DNA of 64,000 nucleotides from Podocnemis expansa (lineage: Eukaryota; Chordata; Testudines; Podocnemididae): assembly GCA_007922195.1 (NCBI GenBank), contig ML681981.1:9130318-9194317 (forward strand). The letters run 5' to 3'. The translations under genes were made by a program, and so were the position numbers. Each line of letters begins with the position of its first letter. Position 1 is the stretch's first letter. The notes under the pieces were generated by a model. It did no database searches and had not been told where the DNA came from. It saw only the letters and a program-made list of their open reading frames with translations. Positions 47,303-59,799 of the stretch are shown in pieces.

Positions 47303-48130
47303 AGTGTACCTATCCTATAATGGTCTTTTCCTGCAGGCTGTTGAAATGACATAAGAACTTACAGTCAGCTTGTTTAACAGTGAAATAACACTATAGCAAT
47401 GCAAATGTCTTTCTTCAGAGCTGCGTTAATTCTTGGTTGCAAAAACTAAATATAAAATATCTGAGATAACCATCCCCACCACCAAAAATGCTCTGAGACC
47501 CAACTGTACACAGCCAATTATGACTGCTCTATCTGTGCTGTTATAAATAATACATTTATTGACAAACACCACTGTAATTGGATCCCAAAAGCATTCATAA
47601 GCTAATTAGGACAAGTTCTCCTTGTCCTTATGGTCAGATTTCTCATGGGACTGCTTCAGGTTTGTTTAGCTGAGGGAGGATGCAAGTAGCCATGCTCAGC
47701 TTGTTTCCTGCACAAAGCCTGGGACATCACAATCCTGGTACTGGGTATGGGAGTACAGAGGCTGCTCTCTCTTGGCTTTCCTATAGCCACAATTCACTCA
47801 ATGGGTGTGGATAGGAGAAGAGGCAGGGCTCTGCCCACTAGCTCTGCACAGGTCCAAGTGACTGACTAGGTGTACAGGACAGGAGGCTGGATCACACAGA
47901 GGGATGGTGCTGCCCTTATGCTCCCTGTGTGCACTGGGGAGCATGGGAGGGGAAGATTGTACACCAACAGTGGAATAGCACTGGTTGGGCCATAGGCCCT
48001 CCACATCCATAGAGATGCCCAGTGAATTAGCCACTGTAGACATTTGCGAGCATGTGCCTTGCCAGATGGTTGCCTCTTGGTGATAGTTCCAGGGACTTGC
48101 TCAAACATACACTTGTCCAGACAGTGATCT
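47303..48130. other. Unassigned stretch
   Basis: No gene or known repeat; overlapping minus frames at 47798-48177 have no domain. Confidence 0.4.
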
Positions 48131-49490
48131 GTGCTCTGTGTCTCCTGATCTGTTTTGTGCCTCAGCTCTCTGGACAAGCACCTTCCTCAGTTCCCCCTTC
48201 AGGGTAGGATCTAGTCCAGGTAGGCCCACTCTGAGTCTGTGGTCACCACTAATCCCATTGCCACCCACTGACAGTTTGGGGGAATGTCATGGACCCCTCA
48301 GCCCTGCTCCCTTGGTAATGTTGACTTGGGGAATTCAACTCAAGTCCTCCCAACCCCTCCCCACAGTGTCCGGTGCTGTCCATGCGTGTCAAGCTCTTTG
48401 CAGAGTGACTCAGCCCTCTGGTCAAGTCCCAGTTCAAGGTAAACCCCCTTCTGGGGAAGAGTCCAGTTCCTGCAGCCCACCTGGTTGCAGTGACTGCTCT
48501 TGGTTCTTCATTACTCAACAGTGGACGAGGGAGGCAGGGTGGGACCCAGGCATGTCTACTGCTCCAGGCCCTGACTCAGGAACCCCACATGCCTCTCCTC
48601 AGGCATCACCTTGACCCCCCAGTTGAAAAAAGGCCCCCTGAGTCACTTCTCTGCAGTCCCCATACCTTCTGTGCCATCTGCCTTCTGAAGGCACCCTTCA
48701 GGCTCCTCCTAAGCCCCAGCAGTCCCAGTCCTGTCCTCCAACTTGACTCCTCCCAAGTCCTGGCAGCTTCAGCCCTGGCCCCCTCTGCAGGGTTCTCCAC
48801 AGGCCACTTCCTCCAGGTTACAGGCCAGAAGCTCCTCAAAGCCCTCCACAGGGAACTGTCCCAAATACTGTTTTTCTATCCCTTCTCAAGCAGGACCTTC
48901 TCCCTTCAATGTCTGAGGGAGACTGCTTCCTTCTCTGTCTCTGCAGCCTGCTTTTGTACCTATCCTAGGTTCTGATTGGTGCAGCCATCCTTCCTCCTGA
49001 TTGGCTGCTTCTCCAGGGCTTTGCTTAACCCCTTTTCTACAGGTGCAGGGCAACTGCTCCATCACAGAGAGGCAGGGAGGGACCCAGGCCTGCCCACTTC
49101 TCTTTGCTTCAGTCCAGGGACCCTGTGCACCACACTTGGTGCCACTTCAACCCCCAACACAATTCATCATGCTCTCTGGGCCACCTCCAAACCACCACAG
49201 ATACCTCTTACCCTTGCATCAGGGTTTGGGCTCCAGATGAGCCCTGGCAATCTGCATGAACTTGTCCCTGGTCCTGCTTCATGCAACCAGCACATCCTTC
49301 TACCCCACATGCCAAGGGGCGATTGCCCAGAGCTGGGGCTGCAGCCTTCTCATATACAGGGCTCCTGGGCCCTGACTGGCTACGCAGCCATCTGCTTCCA
49401 TCGGCTGCTCCCATTTGCAGGGCTTTTAACCCCTTTCCTAGTGGAATGGGGAAGCTACCCCACTATAGCCCCTTTTAAAAAAAAAATGAA
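48131..49490. repeat. GC-rich block with long internal duplication
   Basis: GGCAGGGTGGGACCCAGGC (near 48531) recurs as GGCAGGGAGGGACCCAGGC (near 49072), 541 bp apart. The phrase GATTGGCTGCTTCTCCAGGGC (48999 on) recurs in altered form as ATCGGCTGCTCCCATTTGCAGGGC (near 49399). The block therefore contains diverged tandem units, possibly a retrovirus-like LTR or a satellite. Frames of 158-189 codons at 48138-49545 are continuous through the duplication and have no known domain, so they are not called as exons. Confidence 0.5.
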
Positions 49491-50053
49491 GGCAGTGGCG
49501 AAAGCATTTACTGGCATGGGCAAGCATCATCAACACTGTAAGTAGTTTGGCACCACCAGAAATAAATTCCTCCATTTTTTCCAGGCTAACACCTAACCTC
49601 ACTAGAATTCAGAGCCACTTTGCTTTCACAAGCACTCAGTTGGACTAAATGCATCTCTGGGGACAAGTCAAGTGCTTCATCCCACTTCTGCAGGCGAAAG
49701 ACATGGCTGTTTACAGAGTAGCATGCTGTGGGACTGACTTTCACAAACTCAATTTTAGCTTACTGAAGAAATTCCAGGATGCCATTACAAGTTATCACAG
49801 TCACTGAATACTCCATTTTCTTCCCTCAGTCTCATGGGATTGACAAATTCAGCCCAAGTTCACAAACTGCCTTGTACATATACAACAAACTTGATCTCAG
49901 TAAGCATAGTTCTTGTCACCCTGAATTTGCCCTGCAATTGGAAATACTAAGGGTCTTTTACACAAATGTTATTTACATCTGCTCTCCTTACCTCTGGCCT
50001 TATGCAATCTGCTCTAACCAGTAGCAATTTAGCCACAGAGTGAAAGGTCTTAT
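49491..50053. other. Unassigned stretch
   Basis: Nothing recognised. Confidence 0.4.
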
Positions 50054-50061
50054 CCTGCCTG

Positions 50062-50246
50062 CAGGGCTGGTCCAAGGGGTTTTGAAATCCTAGACAAACT
50101 GACTTTGGTGCCCCCCATCAACATTTTATAATATATTAACATTTTTTTGAATAGGGAAAAAATTTGAATCCTTCTAATTTGGTGCCCCTTAAAGCCTGGC
50201 ACCCTAGGTGACCACCTAGTTCACCTATGTGTTTGGGCCACCCCTA
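50062..50246. mobile_element. Short hAT element with exact 8-bp target duplication
   Basis: Starts CAGGGCTGGTCCAAGG and ends TTTGGGCCACCCCTA; CCTGCCTG is repeated exactly at 50054-50061 and 50247-50254. At 185 bp it is non-coding and AT-rich in the middle. Confidence 0.88.
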
Positions 50247-50635
50247 CCTGCCTGCCATCTTCCCTTTTCGTTTATTATATGTAACTAGTGTCAGTCACCA
50301 GGGTCTTTGATAAAGAGACAAGTTAGTCCCCTACTGCTTATTCCAGGTGAAGACAAAACTGCAGGAATGGACCAAAAATCTGCGACATGACAAATTCTTA
50401 CATGATAGGACAGTTCTCATTAATGTGGAAATGTTAACAGTTTATGTTCACAAAAAAAGACACATGAAAGGCCAGGAGGATGAGACTGACCATTAATGAA
50501 ACTGGAAAAAACATCAGGGAAAGGGATTAAGGGTGCTTGTTTTACAAAAGAAACTAAAAATTCTGTATGCTTCCTGGTTCTGTAAACATAAAAAAACCAC
50601 CACAGAGCTAACTGTCTCTTTAAATGACGACAATG

Positions 50636-50768
50636 AGGTAGTTCCAAAGGGGTAGCTGTTTTACTCTTCAAAGCACCTGAAGAAGTAGGATTTTCTCCTC
50701 TGAAAGCTCAGGTGATACCTACATTTGTTAGTCTTTAAAACTGTCATAGCATTGTTTGTTTGTTTAAC
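50636..50768. mobile_element. Short PLE-derived element
   Basis: The left tail GTTCCAAAGGGGTAGCTGTTTTAC is joined directly to CACCTGAAGAAGTAGGATTTTCTCC and the right arm GTTAGTCTTTAAAACTGTCATAGC. The left arm of the hairpin is missing, so this is a deleted copy. Confidence 0.7.
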
Positions 50769-51624
50769 AATGAAATAGATGCCCCACTGGCCAGTGAGCT
50801 TTAAGCATTGCTTTGGCGTGTTAAATTTAATCATTATTAATTTTCAATGAAAACAGTTTCACAACAACAACAATACAAAGCAAGGAACAAACCTGTGGCT
50901 CTTTTATCTGAATGGAAGAATGATCTAAAAAATAATTGTAACTAGAGCAGAATAAAACAAAAATTACGAAAACTTTCTTTCAGTGAAAAATGCAGATTTG
51001 GCAACACAAAGCAGTTCTTTGAATTTCTGTTGATTTTGCTGAACTGTTTTGGTACAAGCTAACCAACACAAAACCAAAATCATCTAAAAAATAAAAACCT
51101 AAAATTCAAAATGTCATATTCTGACATTTTCTAAACAGAATGCTTTGCTTTTTCAATTCAAATCTTTTTGTTTTGCAGCTTCCTTTAATTTTTTAAAATT
51201 TAAAATGCTCAGAAGTGCTCAAAACTGAAATGAAGTATTTCATTTTAGATGAAACAAAACATTTTGCTGAAAAATTTCCAAAAAATCATTTCAGTTCTAT
51301 ATAAAACTATTTTTCCATTGTGACATTTTCAGTGAACAATAAATAAATAAATCCAGCATTTGCTCACCTCTACCTGTAATACATCAAGATAGGAGAACTA
51401 GGCCATGAAACAACAAGTGTATACAGTAAAAATGCAATAAAAATATACACCATGGAGAATCATTTTCAGTCATAAAATAAACCTACCAAAGAAGAACAAG
51501 ACAAACAAAACATAGCTCACCAAGAGAACAGCACATGTGAAACCATATTTCTGAGAATGTTAAACAGAAAAGAAAAAGGGTAGCACAATATTAAGACAGA
51601 AGGGAATAGATTTAATTGTACTAA
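50769..51624. other. AT-rich unassigned stretch
   Basis: A-rich on the + strand, no gene or repeat recognised. Confidence 0.4.
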
Positions 51625-51702
51625 AATTGTACCACTGATACAAATTAGCTGAACAATTACAAATTAATTGTACCACTGATACAAATTAGCTGAACAATAT
51701 AG
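51625..51702. repeat. 41-bp tandem duplication
   Basis: TTGTACCACTGATACAAATT and AGCTGAACAAT occur at 51627 and again at 51668 without visible change over about 31 bases, which points to a recent duplication. Confidence 0.85.
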
Positions 51703-51944
51703 CAGCAGCATAAAAATACCCAAGAAACAACATGCAATCAATGGATTTGTAACTGTCAGACAGATCGAGATATGAACTAATCTCCTCCAATCTGAACTAA
51801 ATCCCATTTACAAGAAAGTACGTTTAAGGATAACAACTCACTTAGCATGAGGAACAGCATGCACTGGGTGAACAAAAACTACAAGTACAGCAACATCGTT
51901 TGTTTTCATTCTCCCAACTAATAGCATTTAAAGTGATGTTACAT

Positions 51945-52335
51945 CAGTGGTTCCCAATTTGTGGCTTGGGGCCCAAAAGTGGCCTGCATGGACTTTCAAA
52001 ATGGCCTGCAGCTCTCCTCTCCCACTTTTGGCAGGGAGCATGGCAAAGTGTCCCACATGGGTCCCTAGGTGCTGGGGTCCCTGCTGGAGCCAGAGGGAGG
52101 GGAGCACTGATCTTCCAACACCCAGGCTGAAAAGGGTGCCAATGCCTAGGGACCCAGGTGGACACATGTTGTTTCCCAGCTACAGCCAGAGATATGGGAG
52201 ATCAGTGATGAGGCAGCCACCTCACTAAACTCCTTCTCTTTGGCTGCAGTGAGGCTGCTGGCAGAAACTGGTGTCCCTTCAGAACTGTAAAAATGACATC
52301 CATGGCCCTTGAGCTAATAAGATTGTGAAACATTG
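51945..52335. mobile_element. hAT element with exact 8-bp target duplication
   Basis: Starts CAGTGGTTCCCAATTTGTGG and ends TTGTGAAACATTG; TGTTACAT is repeated exactly at 51937-51944 and 52336-52343. The interior GGCTTGGGGCCCAAAAGTGG is typical of short hAT copies. Open frames on both strands inside it (51900-52228) are shadows. Confidence 0.88.
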
Positions 52336-52343
52336 TGTTACAT

Positions 52344-55127
52344 CATTTTAGATAAGAGGCTAATATTGCAAACTAATTATAAATTCCCAGGCTAGTTCAT
52401 CAGGTATCATGAAACGACAGTTAATGATTTATACCTGCTGAGGATCTGGCTCATCCTTTTTAACAGCAGTGTATTTTGATTTCTAATGATGCCACTTTTT
52501 GCTTTTTAATATTTCAGTTAGCTTTAAATTATTTATAATGTTTGTGGTTTTAGATTTGAGCTGTTTGTGAATTGCCCAATCACTGCAACCGAGTGAATGT
52601 TGAAGCTTTATAAACAAAAGTATTATTTTAAAGTAAAAGGTGGGGGATAGGTTTGGTACTTTTGAGGTAAAAGAAATTCTGTATCTTCTCCATCCTGAAA
52701 GTTTTTCCAGCATCATGTCCAGAAATTCTTATAATTGGCTGCCTCTTAAAAAAAAATCTGTTCAATTTGTTTTAGCTAATAGTCTACAAAAATCCTACAG
52801 GGACCAGTAATGCCACATATAAAAAAGTGAACAGAAAAATGAAATGACACATCCTATCTTCTGTGGCATCTTCTGAGACAAAGGAATTGAGAGCGCATTC
52901 CCCTGCATAATCTACAGGGAAGACAGTTTTCAACACTTGCCAGGAGAGATGGCTGGCTCTTACAACTTAAGCCCTTGCATTCTTGTGGCTATTGACACCA
53001 CCAATTTATGCAGATGTTTTATATTACATTTTCTAATATATAATTACATTTTTATATTACACTGTATTTTTAAATATTTTTATATTACATTGTCTAATAC
53101 ACCCCTACACTTTCTCTGTTTATTCATTGTTATTATTTGTTATGTCAAAATCCTTGATTGTATGCTGTTTAAGAAGGACTCTTTGCTTTAGGGTTTGTAT
53201 AGAGCCAAGTACATTGATGCTCTGATACCTGAGTGGGGTCCCTTCGTACTATCTCAGTAGAAACACTAATAAATAAATACATACATACATAAATAAATAA
53301 GTGTTCTCAGGCTGGCAGGAGTCTCTCAATGTGTGATATCATTTAGAGCATCCTCAGAGTACCCTTCGACATGGTATTAGAGCACAGGTTTAATGAGGAA
53401 GAATGAACTGGCCAGCTTGGAAAGAGGAAAATTATAACTAATAAATAATCATAAGGATGATGAATAAAGATGACAGAAATTAAGCATCTGATCGTCTTTT
53501 TTCTTAGAGGTATACAACTGATTATTAATGTACTCCTACACTGGGGGGGGGTGTCAATAATTTTTGCAGAGGGGTGAGTCCATGATTTTAATAAGTCATT
53601 CTAGGCCTGGGCCACTTCCAGTCACATGACCAGAAGCTGGAAGTTTGCGTAATGTCGGGCTGAAAGCTCCTTGACATTCTAGGACAGCTTAAGCAGAGCA
53701 TCAGCTGCAGAAGCAATGGGTTGGGTGGGTCGTTTTTGCCCCTGCACATGGAGGAACAAACAGAAATGTTAGCTGGGCCAAATCTGGCCCATTGGCCATA
53801 TTTTTCTCATCCTTGCTCTATAAATGACTAGTTAGTGGTCATGACATACCCAGTTTATTTTCTCAGTTACTGCTTGGTGTCTTTCTGATTTGCATATAAA
53901 AGATGTAGTTTTGACTTTCATTAACTCTAACTCTTTTTATGTATTTTGTCAGATCTTGAACAGGTAGAAACGGACATAACTGCAGTGCTTCAAAGCAGCT
54001 ATGCTGGTTGACAACAGCTGAGGCTCTGGCCCTTAAAATTTGGTGATTATATTGTTATTTTTACCCATATTTTTCATAATTAATGCTTTTAAACAATTAA
54101 ATCATGAGTGTGTGCTCACATAAGACATCCTGCTACCACTCATTAAAAATCTGGGAAAAAGATATAGTCTCCTTTAGGACTAGAGTCTGCTACTCTTGTT
54201 CCTTCCGAGTAGTAACTTGCTATCCAAGTAGCCTTGATGGGTGCAGGCATATCTACTCAAGGAGTAAGATGCAATTCAGTGTAATTAAGGTAGCTGAGCT
54301 TGTCCCTTAATTGGTTTATGCTTTTTTGTTGTTGACAATATAACTCTTTATGTTTTTGTTACAAAATACTTACTGAAGTAAAATACTTACTGAAGAAAAA
54401 ATGTGTGTACAGTACGGTGGAAAACAACTAATGAAACTATGATGAATACTATAATAAGCAAACGGTCATACATAGCTGCAGTTTTAGGGAATGTAAGTTA
54501 GCAATCAGAATAGCTCAGATTTGGACAATTTTACACTGTATTACTCCTGTCAGATTTTACACCTGCTCTAGTATCCCCCCCCAGTAATGTTGGCAGATCA
54601 GCCCTCTCTCAAGCAGTGAGAAGTAAAAAAGGAGATTTCACTCTGTTGTGTTTCCAGCTCTGGAAGACATAAGATCACCCCTCCCTTGTTAACAGAGGGA
54701 TTTTTTTTCATTTTTACAATGCTTGTTGGCAGTCAGGGATTCCAGCCACAGCTTCATCCTCCTCGAAAGAACAAGGATGATCAGAGGTGTGTTTCTGTAT
54801 TGCTGCTGCCTGTCACAGAAGGAGAAATCCTGCTGCTCCTGTATTTTAGCTTTATTGCAGACGTGTTTACAGTAACAGCTGCAGTGAGAGGAAGACTACA
54901 TTACGAGTCAGAGATCGTCCTGCTTGGACTGGTTCCCACTTTCTTTGCATAGCACAAAACTTTCCTTTAGCCAAAACTTTTAATTCCTAGGCTTCATTTG
55001 GAAAATGAGATCCATGAAGGTTTTGTTTAAATTTAGGTTGGGGATGGCAAATTCCTCCTTTTAACCTGAATAGCTGCCCCTTATAAAAAAATCTGGATCC
55101 TTTCCTTCTCTGATGAGAGAGGGAAAA
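52344..55127. other. Region upstream of the VA opsin start
   Basis: Contains an (AAAT)-like microsatellite at 53266-53301 and possibly a hAT remnant at about 53544-53830. No exon of a neighbouring gene is recognised. The frame 54686-54952 has a hydrophobic middle but no known domain. Promoter and 5' UTR of the opsin should lie within the last kilobase or in an unseen non-coding first exon; no clear TATA box or CpG island is visible. Confidence 0.4.
53266..53301. repeat. AAAT/ACAT microsatellite
   Basis: AATAAATAAATACATACATACATAAATAAATAAG: imperfect 4-bp units. Confidence 0.85.
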
Positions 55128-55491
55128 ATGGATGTGTTCAGAGTACCTGAAAATGAATCTTTGCTCTCTGGTCCCACTACAAGCTCCACTCCTTGGGACC
55201 CTTTCCACCACCCACTGCAATTCATCCAGCCTTGGAACTTCCAGCTTCTGGCTGCATTAATGTTCTTGGTGACATCTCTGTCACTTTCTGAGAATTTCAC
55301 TGTCATACTGGTAACTTTTAAGTTCAAACAGTTGAGACAACCTGTCAATTATGCCATAGTAAACCTGGCTATAGCTGATTTTCTGGTCTCATTAATCGGT
55401 GGCACTATCAGCTTTTTTACCAATATGAAAGGCTATTTTTATATGGGACGTTGGGCTTGTGTGCTAGAAGGATTTGCCATCACGTTCTTTG
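55128..55491 (+). CDS. OPNVA: Vertebrate ancient (VA) opsin, exon 1 (partial gene)
   Basis: This is the first coding exon of VA opsin, a retinal-binding G-protein-coupled receptor used for non-visual, deep-brain and retinal light sensing. It encodes 121 codons plus one base. Visible features: an N-glycosylation site Asn9 (NES), TM1 with Asn56 in SENFTV, TM2 with Asp84 in NLAIADF, and the start of TM3 with disulfide Cys111 (RWACVLEG) and Glu114, equivalent to the Glu113 Schiff-base counterion of rhodopsin. It ends FF-G with donor G|GTAAGC at 55491/55492, phase 1, the same place as rhodopsin intron 1. The ATG at 55128 is chosen because it has A at -3 and G at +4; an in-frame ATG at 55113 has a weak context. 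No break is seen. The match to VA opsin is from memory of family text; pinopsin is the nearest alternative and fits less well. The symbol varies between species (also valop). Confidence 0.93.
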
Positions 55492-55838
55492 GTAAGCTTA
55501 ACTTTGTTTATATTTGCATGTTCATTTGTCTTAAAAAAGGCCTTGAGAAGATGTTTCCTTCAGGCTTATAGCTGTGTTTTGTAGGTTACAGGAATACAGA
55601 AGTTGTCATACGTCTTGGAGGTTTATAAAGTTGCTGAGTTTGCATGCAAACAATTTCACTGGCTAGTTCCAGTCACTTATGTTCTGTAGTTGCTTATGGC
55701 ATGTTGCGTATGTGTTGCTCATTGAATGTCTATATTTAAGATCAGTATCTAAGATATGTTCACTTATGTTCTTCAGTAGAGTAATGGTGGTAAAATATTT
55801 ATTGCCATATTTAACAGTTTTCATGGTATGTGTATATG

Positions 55839-55868
55839 AGAGAGAGAGAGTGAGAGCAAAACACACAC
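55839..55868. repeat. (GA)n / (AC)n simple repeat
   Basis: GAGAGAGAGAGAGTGAGAGC followed by AAAACACACACCTG, in opsin intron 1. Confidence 0.85.
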
Positions 55869-57587
55869 CTGCTGTTTGCAAAGTATATAATACTTTGTAG
55901 GGAAACTCATTTTATGAGTAGCTCCTTATAGTTTGGGCAGGGCTATGATACTTCTGCAGTAATGTCTGACATACTATGTACTGTTGTAAACAAAGATTGG
56001 AAACTAGTTTTGACAGGATTTCTTGTCATATCAGTCATTTTTCATGACCGTTTCTTCTGATATTATTTTACAAAAGATAAGTGGTATACTAAAAACTAAA
56101 AAAAGAATAGTGAACATACCAAGCTAGTGCTCATTTACCTAAATATACTCCCTCAGCTCCCAGACAGAATTTTAAACTGAGGCATCTAACTCAAAAAAGA
56201 AATCGATTTCTGCATTCCAAGTGGCTTTATTTTCTTTGCTGTCTTATAACTGGGTATCATTTTTCTGAAGTCACATAGCAGTGGTAATGTCCTAATCAGG
56301 TCAGCTCTCTTACTCAAGGACAGTGCTAGAGAGTGAAGTCAGAAATATTGGAGGGTAGTCGTAACCATCCTTACTGATGGATGAGAGCAGCTCGCAGCAA
56401 GTGACCCATGAGGAAGGTCCCTTGCCCTCCACTGACAGCTCGTCCATTCTAGAAGTTGGCAGATAGCATTGAGGTGGCTGGGAATAGCTGAACCTGCCAA
56501 CTTTTTTGGATTATTCAGAAATGTTAAGTACCTCAAAGTATGAAAATTATGTAGTCTGGGGTTTTATTTGACTGTATTTTGCATTTATTTAACTGTATTT
56601 TGCCAAATAGAACAAGTCCAAATAAACCAAATCACCCACATGCCCTTACTAAATAATTAATTCTATTATTTAGCACTGCTATAAGATTTTTTTCATCACC
56701 CTCAAAATGCTATACCAAAATTGACTAATTAAACCCTTCTGCATACTTCTCTATGAGGTATTATCCCAAATGGGATAATGGACAAGGAATATCATGGAGG
56801 AGTCAACGTCACTAACTTAGGCGTTGCTGACTACCAATCTTGAGCTCAGATGGAAAGATATCAAAGTACTAAGGTCTGCATTAGGAGTTTAAAAAAATGT
56901 ATCCCTACCTCTTAAACCCAGCGTTCTGCAAATATAGTCTGAAGGTGAGGTAGTAGAAAGCTTTTGGGAAGGACCTCTGTGACTATATAGGGCCAGACTT
57001 GCAGCGATATTTTTGTGCAAGATAGGCTCTTTTTAAGACGCCATATTATAGATATATAGGAATTTTGAGATGTGCCCTGGAAGGGGAGTTGAGAACCCAG
57101 TGTAGCTGCATATTGCAGTTCACCACAGACACTAGTTTTTTTAAAGAAAAGTTTTATACCTTCTCATGCACTGATTTGTTGTTTAATGAATCTTAGAACA
57201 GCTGAATTAGAAGGAGACTGCAGTAATTTTGAGCTTAACTCCTGTGATCAAAGGGTGAAGCAGGGAAAGGGGAGCACACTGAGTAGCATACAGGGAAGAG
57301 CAAAGGCCTTTGGAAGTATTTTATGAACACAATAATATCTTGACTAGCTTAGGAAGGGAAGAAAACCAAATACGGATGTGTTGCAACCTCCACCCAGTCT
57401 GCAACTGTCAGGCAGTACTAAAGAGAATTGGAAAATAATCCTGAATTGTGTATCACTTCCATAGGAGAAGATGAAAAAAAATGATGGAGTGAAATCAATC
57501 TTTTTGCATGTTGTTAATGAAGAAGTACTGGATATTTAATAACAGCTTTAAGTTTGAAGAAAATGAAAGTGTGAAGTTAAGTAAATC

Positions 57588-58326
57588 AGGAAGGGACCTT
57601 ATGAGGTCATCTAGTCCAACCCTCTGCTAGAAGCAGGACTACTCCCATTAAATTATTCCAGTCAGTGTTTTGTCCAACCCTGTCTTAAAAGTTTCCAAAG
57701 ATGGAGATTCTATCATTGCTGTAGGCAACCCATTCCAGTGCTTCATCACCCTCATAGTGAAAATATTTTTCCTAATATCCCACCTAGACCTCTCAGCTGA
57801 AACTTGAAACCCACTACTCCTTGTTCTGTCCTCTGTCACCACTGAGAATAGCCTAGCTCCCTCCTCTTTGGAGCATCCCTTCAAGTAGTTGAAGATTGCT
57901 ATTACATCCCTCCTCAGTCTTCTCTTCTACAGTCTAAATAAACCTAGTTCCTTCTAAGTCATGTGCACCATCCCCCTAATAATCTGAATTGCCCTTTGCT
58001 GCACTCTTTCTAATTTGTCCACATCCTTTCTGTAGTGTGGAACCCAAAACCGAACACAATATTTCAGATGCGGCCTCACTAGAGGAGAATAATCACATCC
58101 CTTGATCTACTGGCAACGCTTCTACTGATGCAGCCCAATATGCTGTTACCCTGTTTGGCAACAAGGCACACTGTTGACTCGTATCCAGCTTCCTGTCCAC
58201 CATATCTCTCAGGTCCTTTTCTACAGAGCTATTATTTAGCTGGTCGGTCTCCAGCTTGTAGCAGTACATGGGATTTTTCCACCCTAAGTGCAGGACCTTA
58301 CACTTGTCTTTGTTGAACCTTATGAG
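57588..58326 (-). mobile_element. CR1 LINE fragment, minus strand, nested in Gypsy gag
   Basis: The + strand begins GGAAGGGACCTTATGAGGTC at the CR1 3' end and runs into the 3' part of ORF2. On the minus strand 57884-57648 reads CSKEEGARLFSVVTEDRTRSSG, then NIFTMRVMKHWNGLP and ESPSLETFKTGLD, the CR1 C-terminus. The 5' truncation is at about 58326, where Gypsy gag text resumes at once. The plus-strand frame at 58288-58476 that spans the junction is a chimera of CR1 antisense and gag. Confidence 0.9.
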
Positions 58327-58484
58327 ACATTGACTAAATTTGAGGAACATTGCATACCAAAAAGGAATGAGACTTTAGAGAGAAAATTTTTTTACATGCA
58401 TGCACAAACCTGGCACTACATAGAGCAATATGTCACAGAATTAGGGAAACTCAGTAGAACTTCTGACTTTGGTTAGTTCATAAA

Positions 58485-58675
58485 GCCCTGGTCTACACCA
58501 CAGGGGGATTTTGGTGGCAGCTGAAGGAAGATATGCAAGTTACTTAAAATACCTTGTGTATCTCCCCTCAGCTGCCTAATGCCTACTTACTGCAGTGTCC
58601 TCAGTGCACTGAGTTGATGAGAAATGTCCTCCAGTCAACTCAATACCATGCTACTTGCCAGGGTGGTCTTCAGCT
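58485..58675. mobile_element. MITE inserted in Gypsy gag
   Basis: AGCCCTGGTCTACACCACAGG starts it, and AGATATGCAAGTTACTTAA matches the element at 45477-45763. The right end is not clear; gag-like text (LCRAQKPKAQ) returns at about 58682. Some gag sequence is missing at the junction, so a deletion accompanied or followed the insertion. Confidence 0.55.
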
Positions 58676-58991
58676 TTCCGTCTATGCAGGGCACAGAAAC
58701 CGAAAGCACAAAACAAAGAGCTCAATAATAAGAAGGGGTTATACATACTAAGTATAAAAGAATATAGACAGAAAAGGTCAAATTAAAAATTAAAACTTCC
58801 TGCTATGAAAACCATCGCTAGCAGGCAGGCAGACTGGTTACAAACACTTATTATATGGAAGATTTGGATCTTAGCATGGCCCTAAAAATGTTTTGCATTT
58901 GGAAAACTCTGGCAGAAGTGTGAAAAAAATAATAAGTTTGCAAATACTGCAAATTCCAGAATAGTCTAGTACCTGCAGTTGAAGAACCTCA

Positions 58992-59400
58992 TTGGGAAGA
59001 TTCGAACAGATGAGTTGGCCTCAAGCAAAACTGGACTGGATACTGCCAATGAAAGTGAACAAAACAATACTGGACATGGGAACTCAGGTTAATATTGTAT
59101 CTGAACAAGATTATGAGAAATTGAAAATAAGACCAAACCTGGGCCCAATAAAAATAAAAGTGATTGGTTATTCCAGAATAAATATACCAGTGAAGAGGTG
59201 TACTGCTAGCATCAAATATAAAACAAACACATACAGGCTCCCTTTCCTTGTGGTATCTAAGGCAATGTCACCAATTTTAGGTCTGTCTGCTTACGAAAAA
59301 CTCAGTCTGGTAAAATGGGTGATACTGATTCTGCATATGAAGCAGTCAGTCCGGAATACCATGATCTGTTTTAAGGGTTGGTGTTCTTGCAGTGGAAAAA
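58992..59400 (+). pseudogene. Ty3/Gypsy protease remnant
   Basis: Reads TILDMGTQVNIVS near residue 26, where retropepsins have Asp-Thr-Gly; here Thr is Met (at about 59073-59081), so activity is doubtful. KIKVIGYSRINIPVKR and PFLVVSKAMSPILGL are the typical following strands of Gypsy proteases. The frame drifts after about 59330 and passes into the RT frame near 59392. Confidence 0.8.
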
Positions 59401-59706
59401 TACAAAGAAGCAGGTGCTCCACTTACCCATCCATGTAACAAGACGTCATTTGCTCTTCTTGATAAACTTGAGGCTGAGTTCGCAAGAATGGAAGTAACAA
59501 AAACAGTACAAAAATGGATGAGCTACCTAGTCCCTGAAGAGAAGAACAATGGTCAGCTACACATAGGCTTAGATCCAGGCGACCTCAGAAAGGCTATAAA
59601 AAGAGAACATATCAAACTGCCAACCAGACAAGAGATTATTGCTCAATTTGCAAATGCACAATATTTCAGTAAATTGGAGGCCACCTCGGGATTTTGGCAG
59701 CAATGA
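59392..59706 (+). pseudogene. Ty3/Gypsy reverse transcriptase remnant (N-terminal half)
   Basis: The frame contains LDKLEAEFARME, EEKNNGQLHIGLDPGDLRKAIKRE and FSKLEATSGFWQ. In active elements the last motif is K-L-D-A, with the first catalytic Asp; here it is Glu. A stop follows directly (59704). RT text goes on weakly to about 59790 (FGRYRF), and then the YxDD region is missing: the sequence jumps to RNase H. Confidence 0.85.
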
Positions 59707-59799
59707 TTAATGGAAGAAAGCTCAAAATTATGCACATTTAATATCCTATTTGGAAGATACAGATTTTCATGTCTATCCTCTGCATAGCTTCAGTATCAG

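Noticed and set aside
53544..53830. Possible hAT remnant
   Set aside because: GGGGGGGGTGTCAATAATTTTTGC and GGCCATATTTTTCTCATCC resemble hAT ends but pair poorly, and no target duplication was found.
55492..55571. Opsin exon 1 continuing to the stop at 55569
   Set aside because: The G|GTAAGC donor at 55491 joins exactly in phase with exon 2; the readthrough text is unlike opsin TM3.
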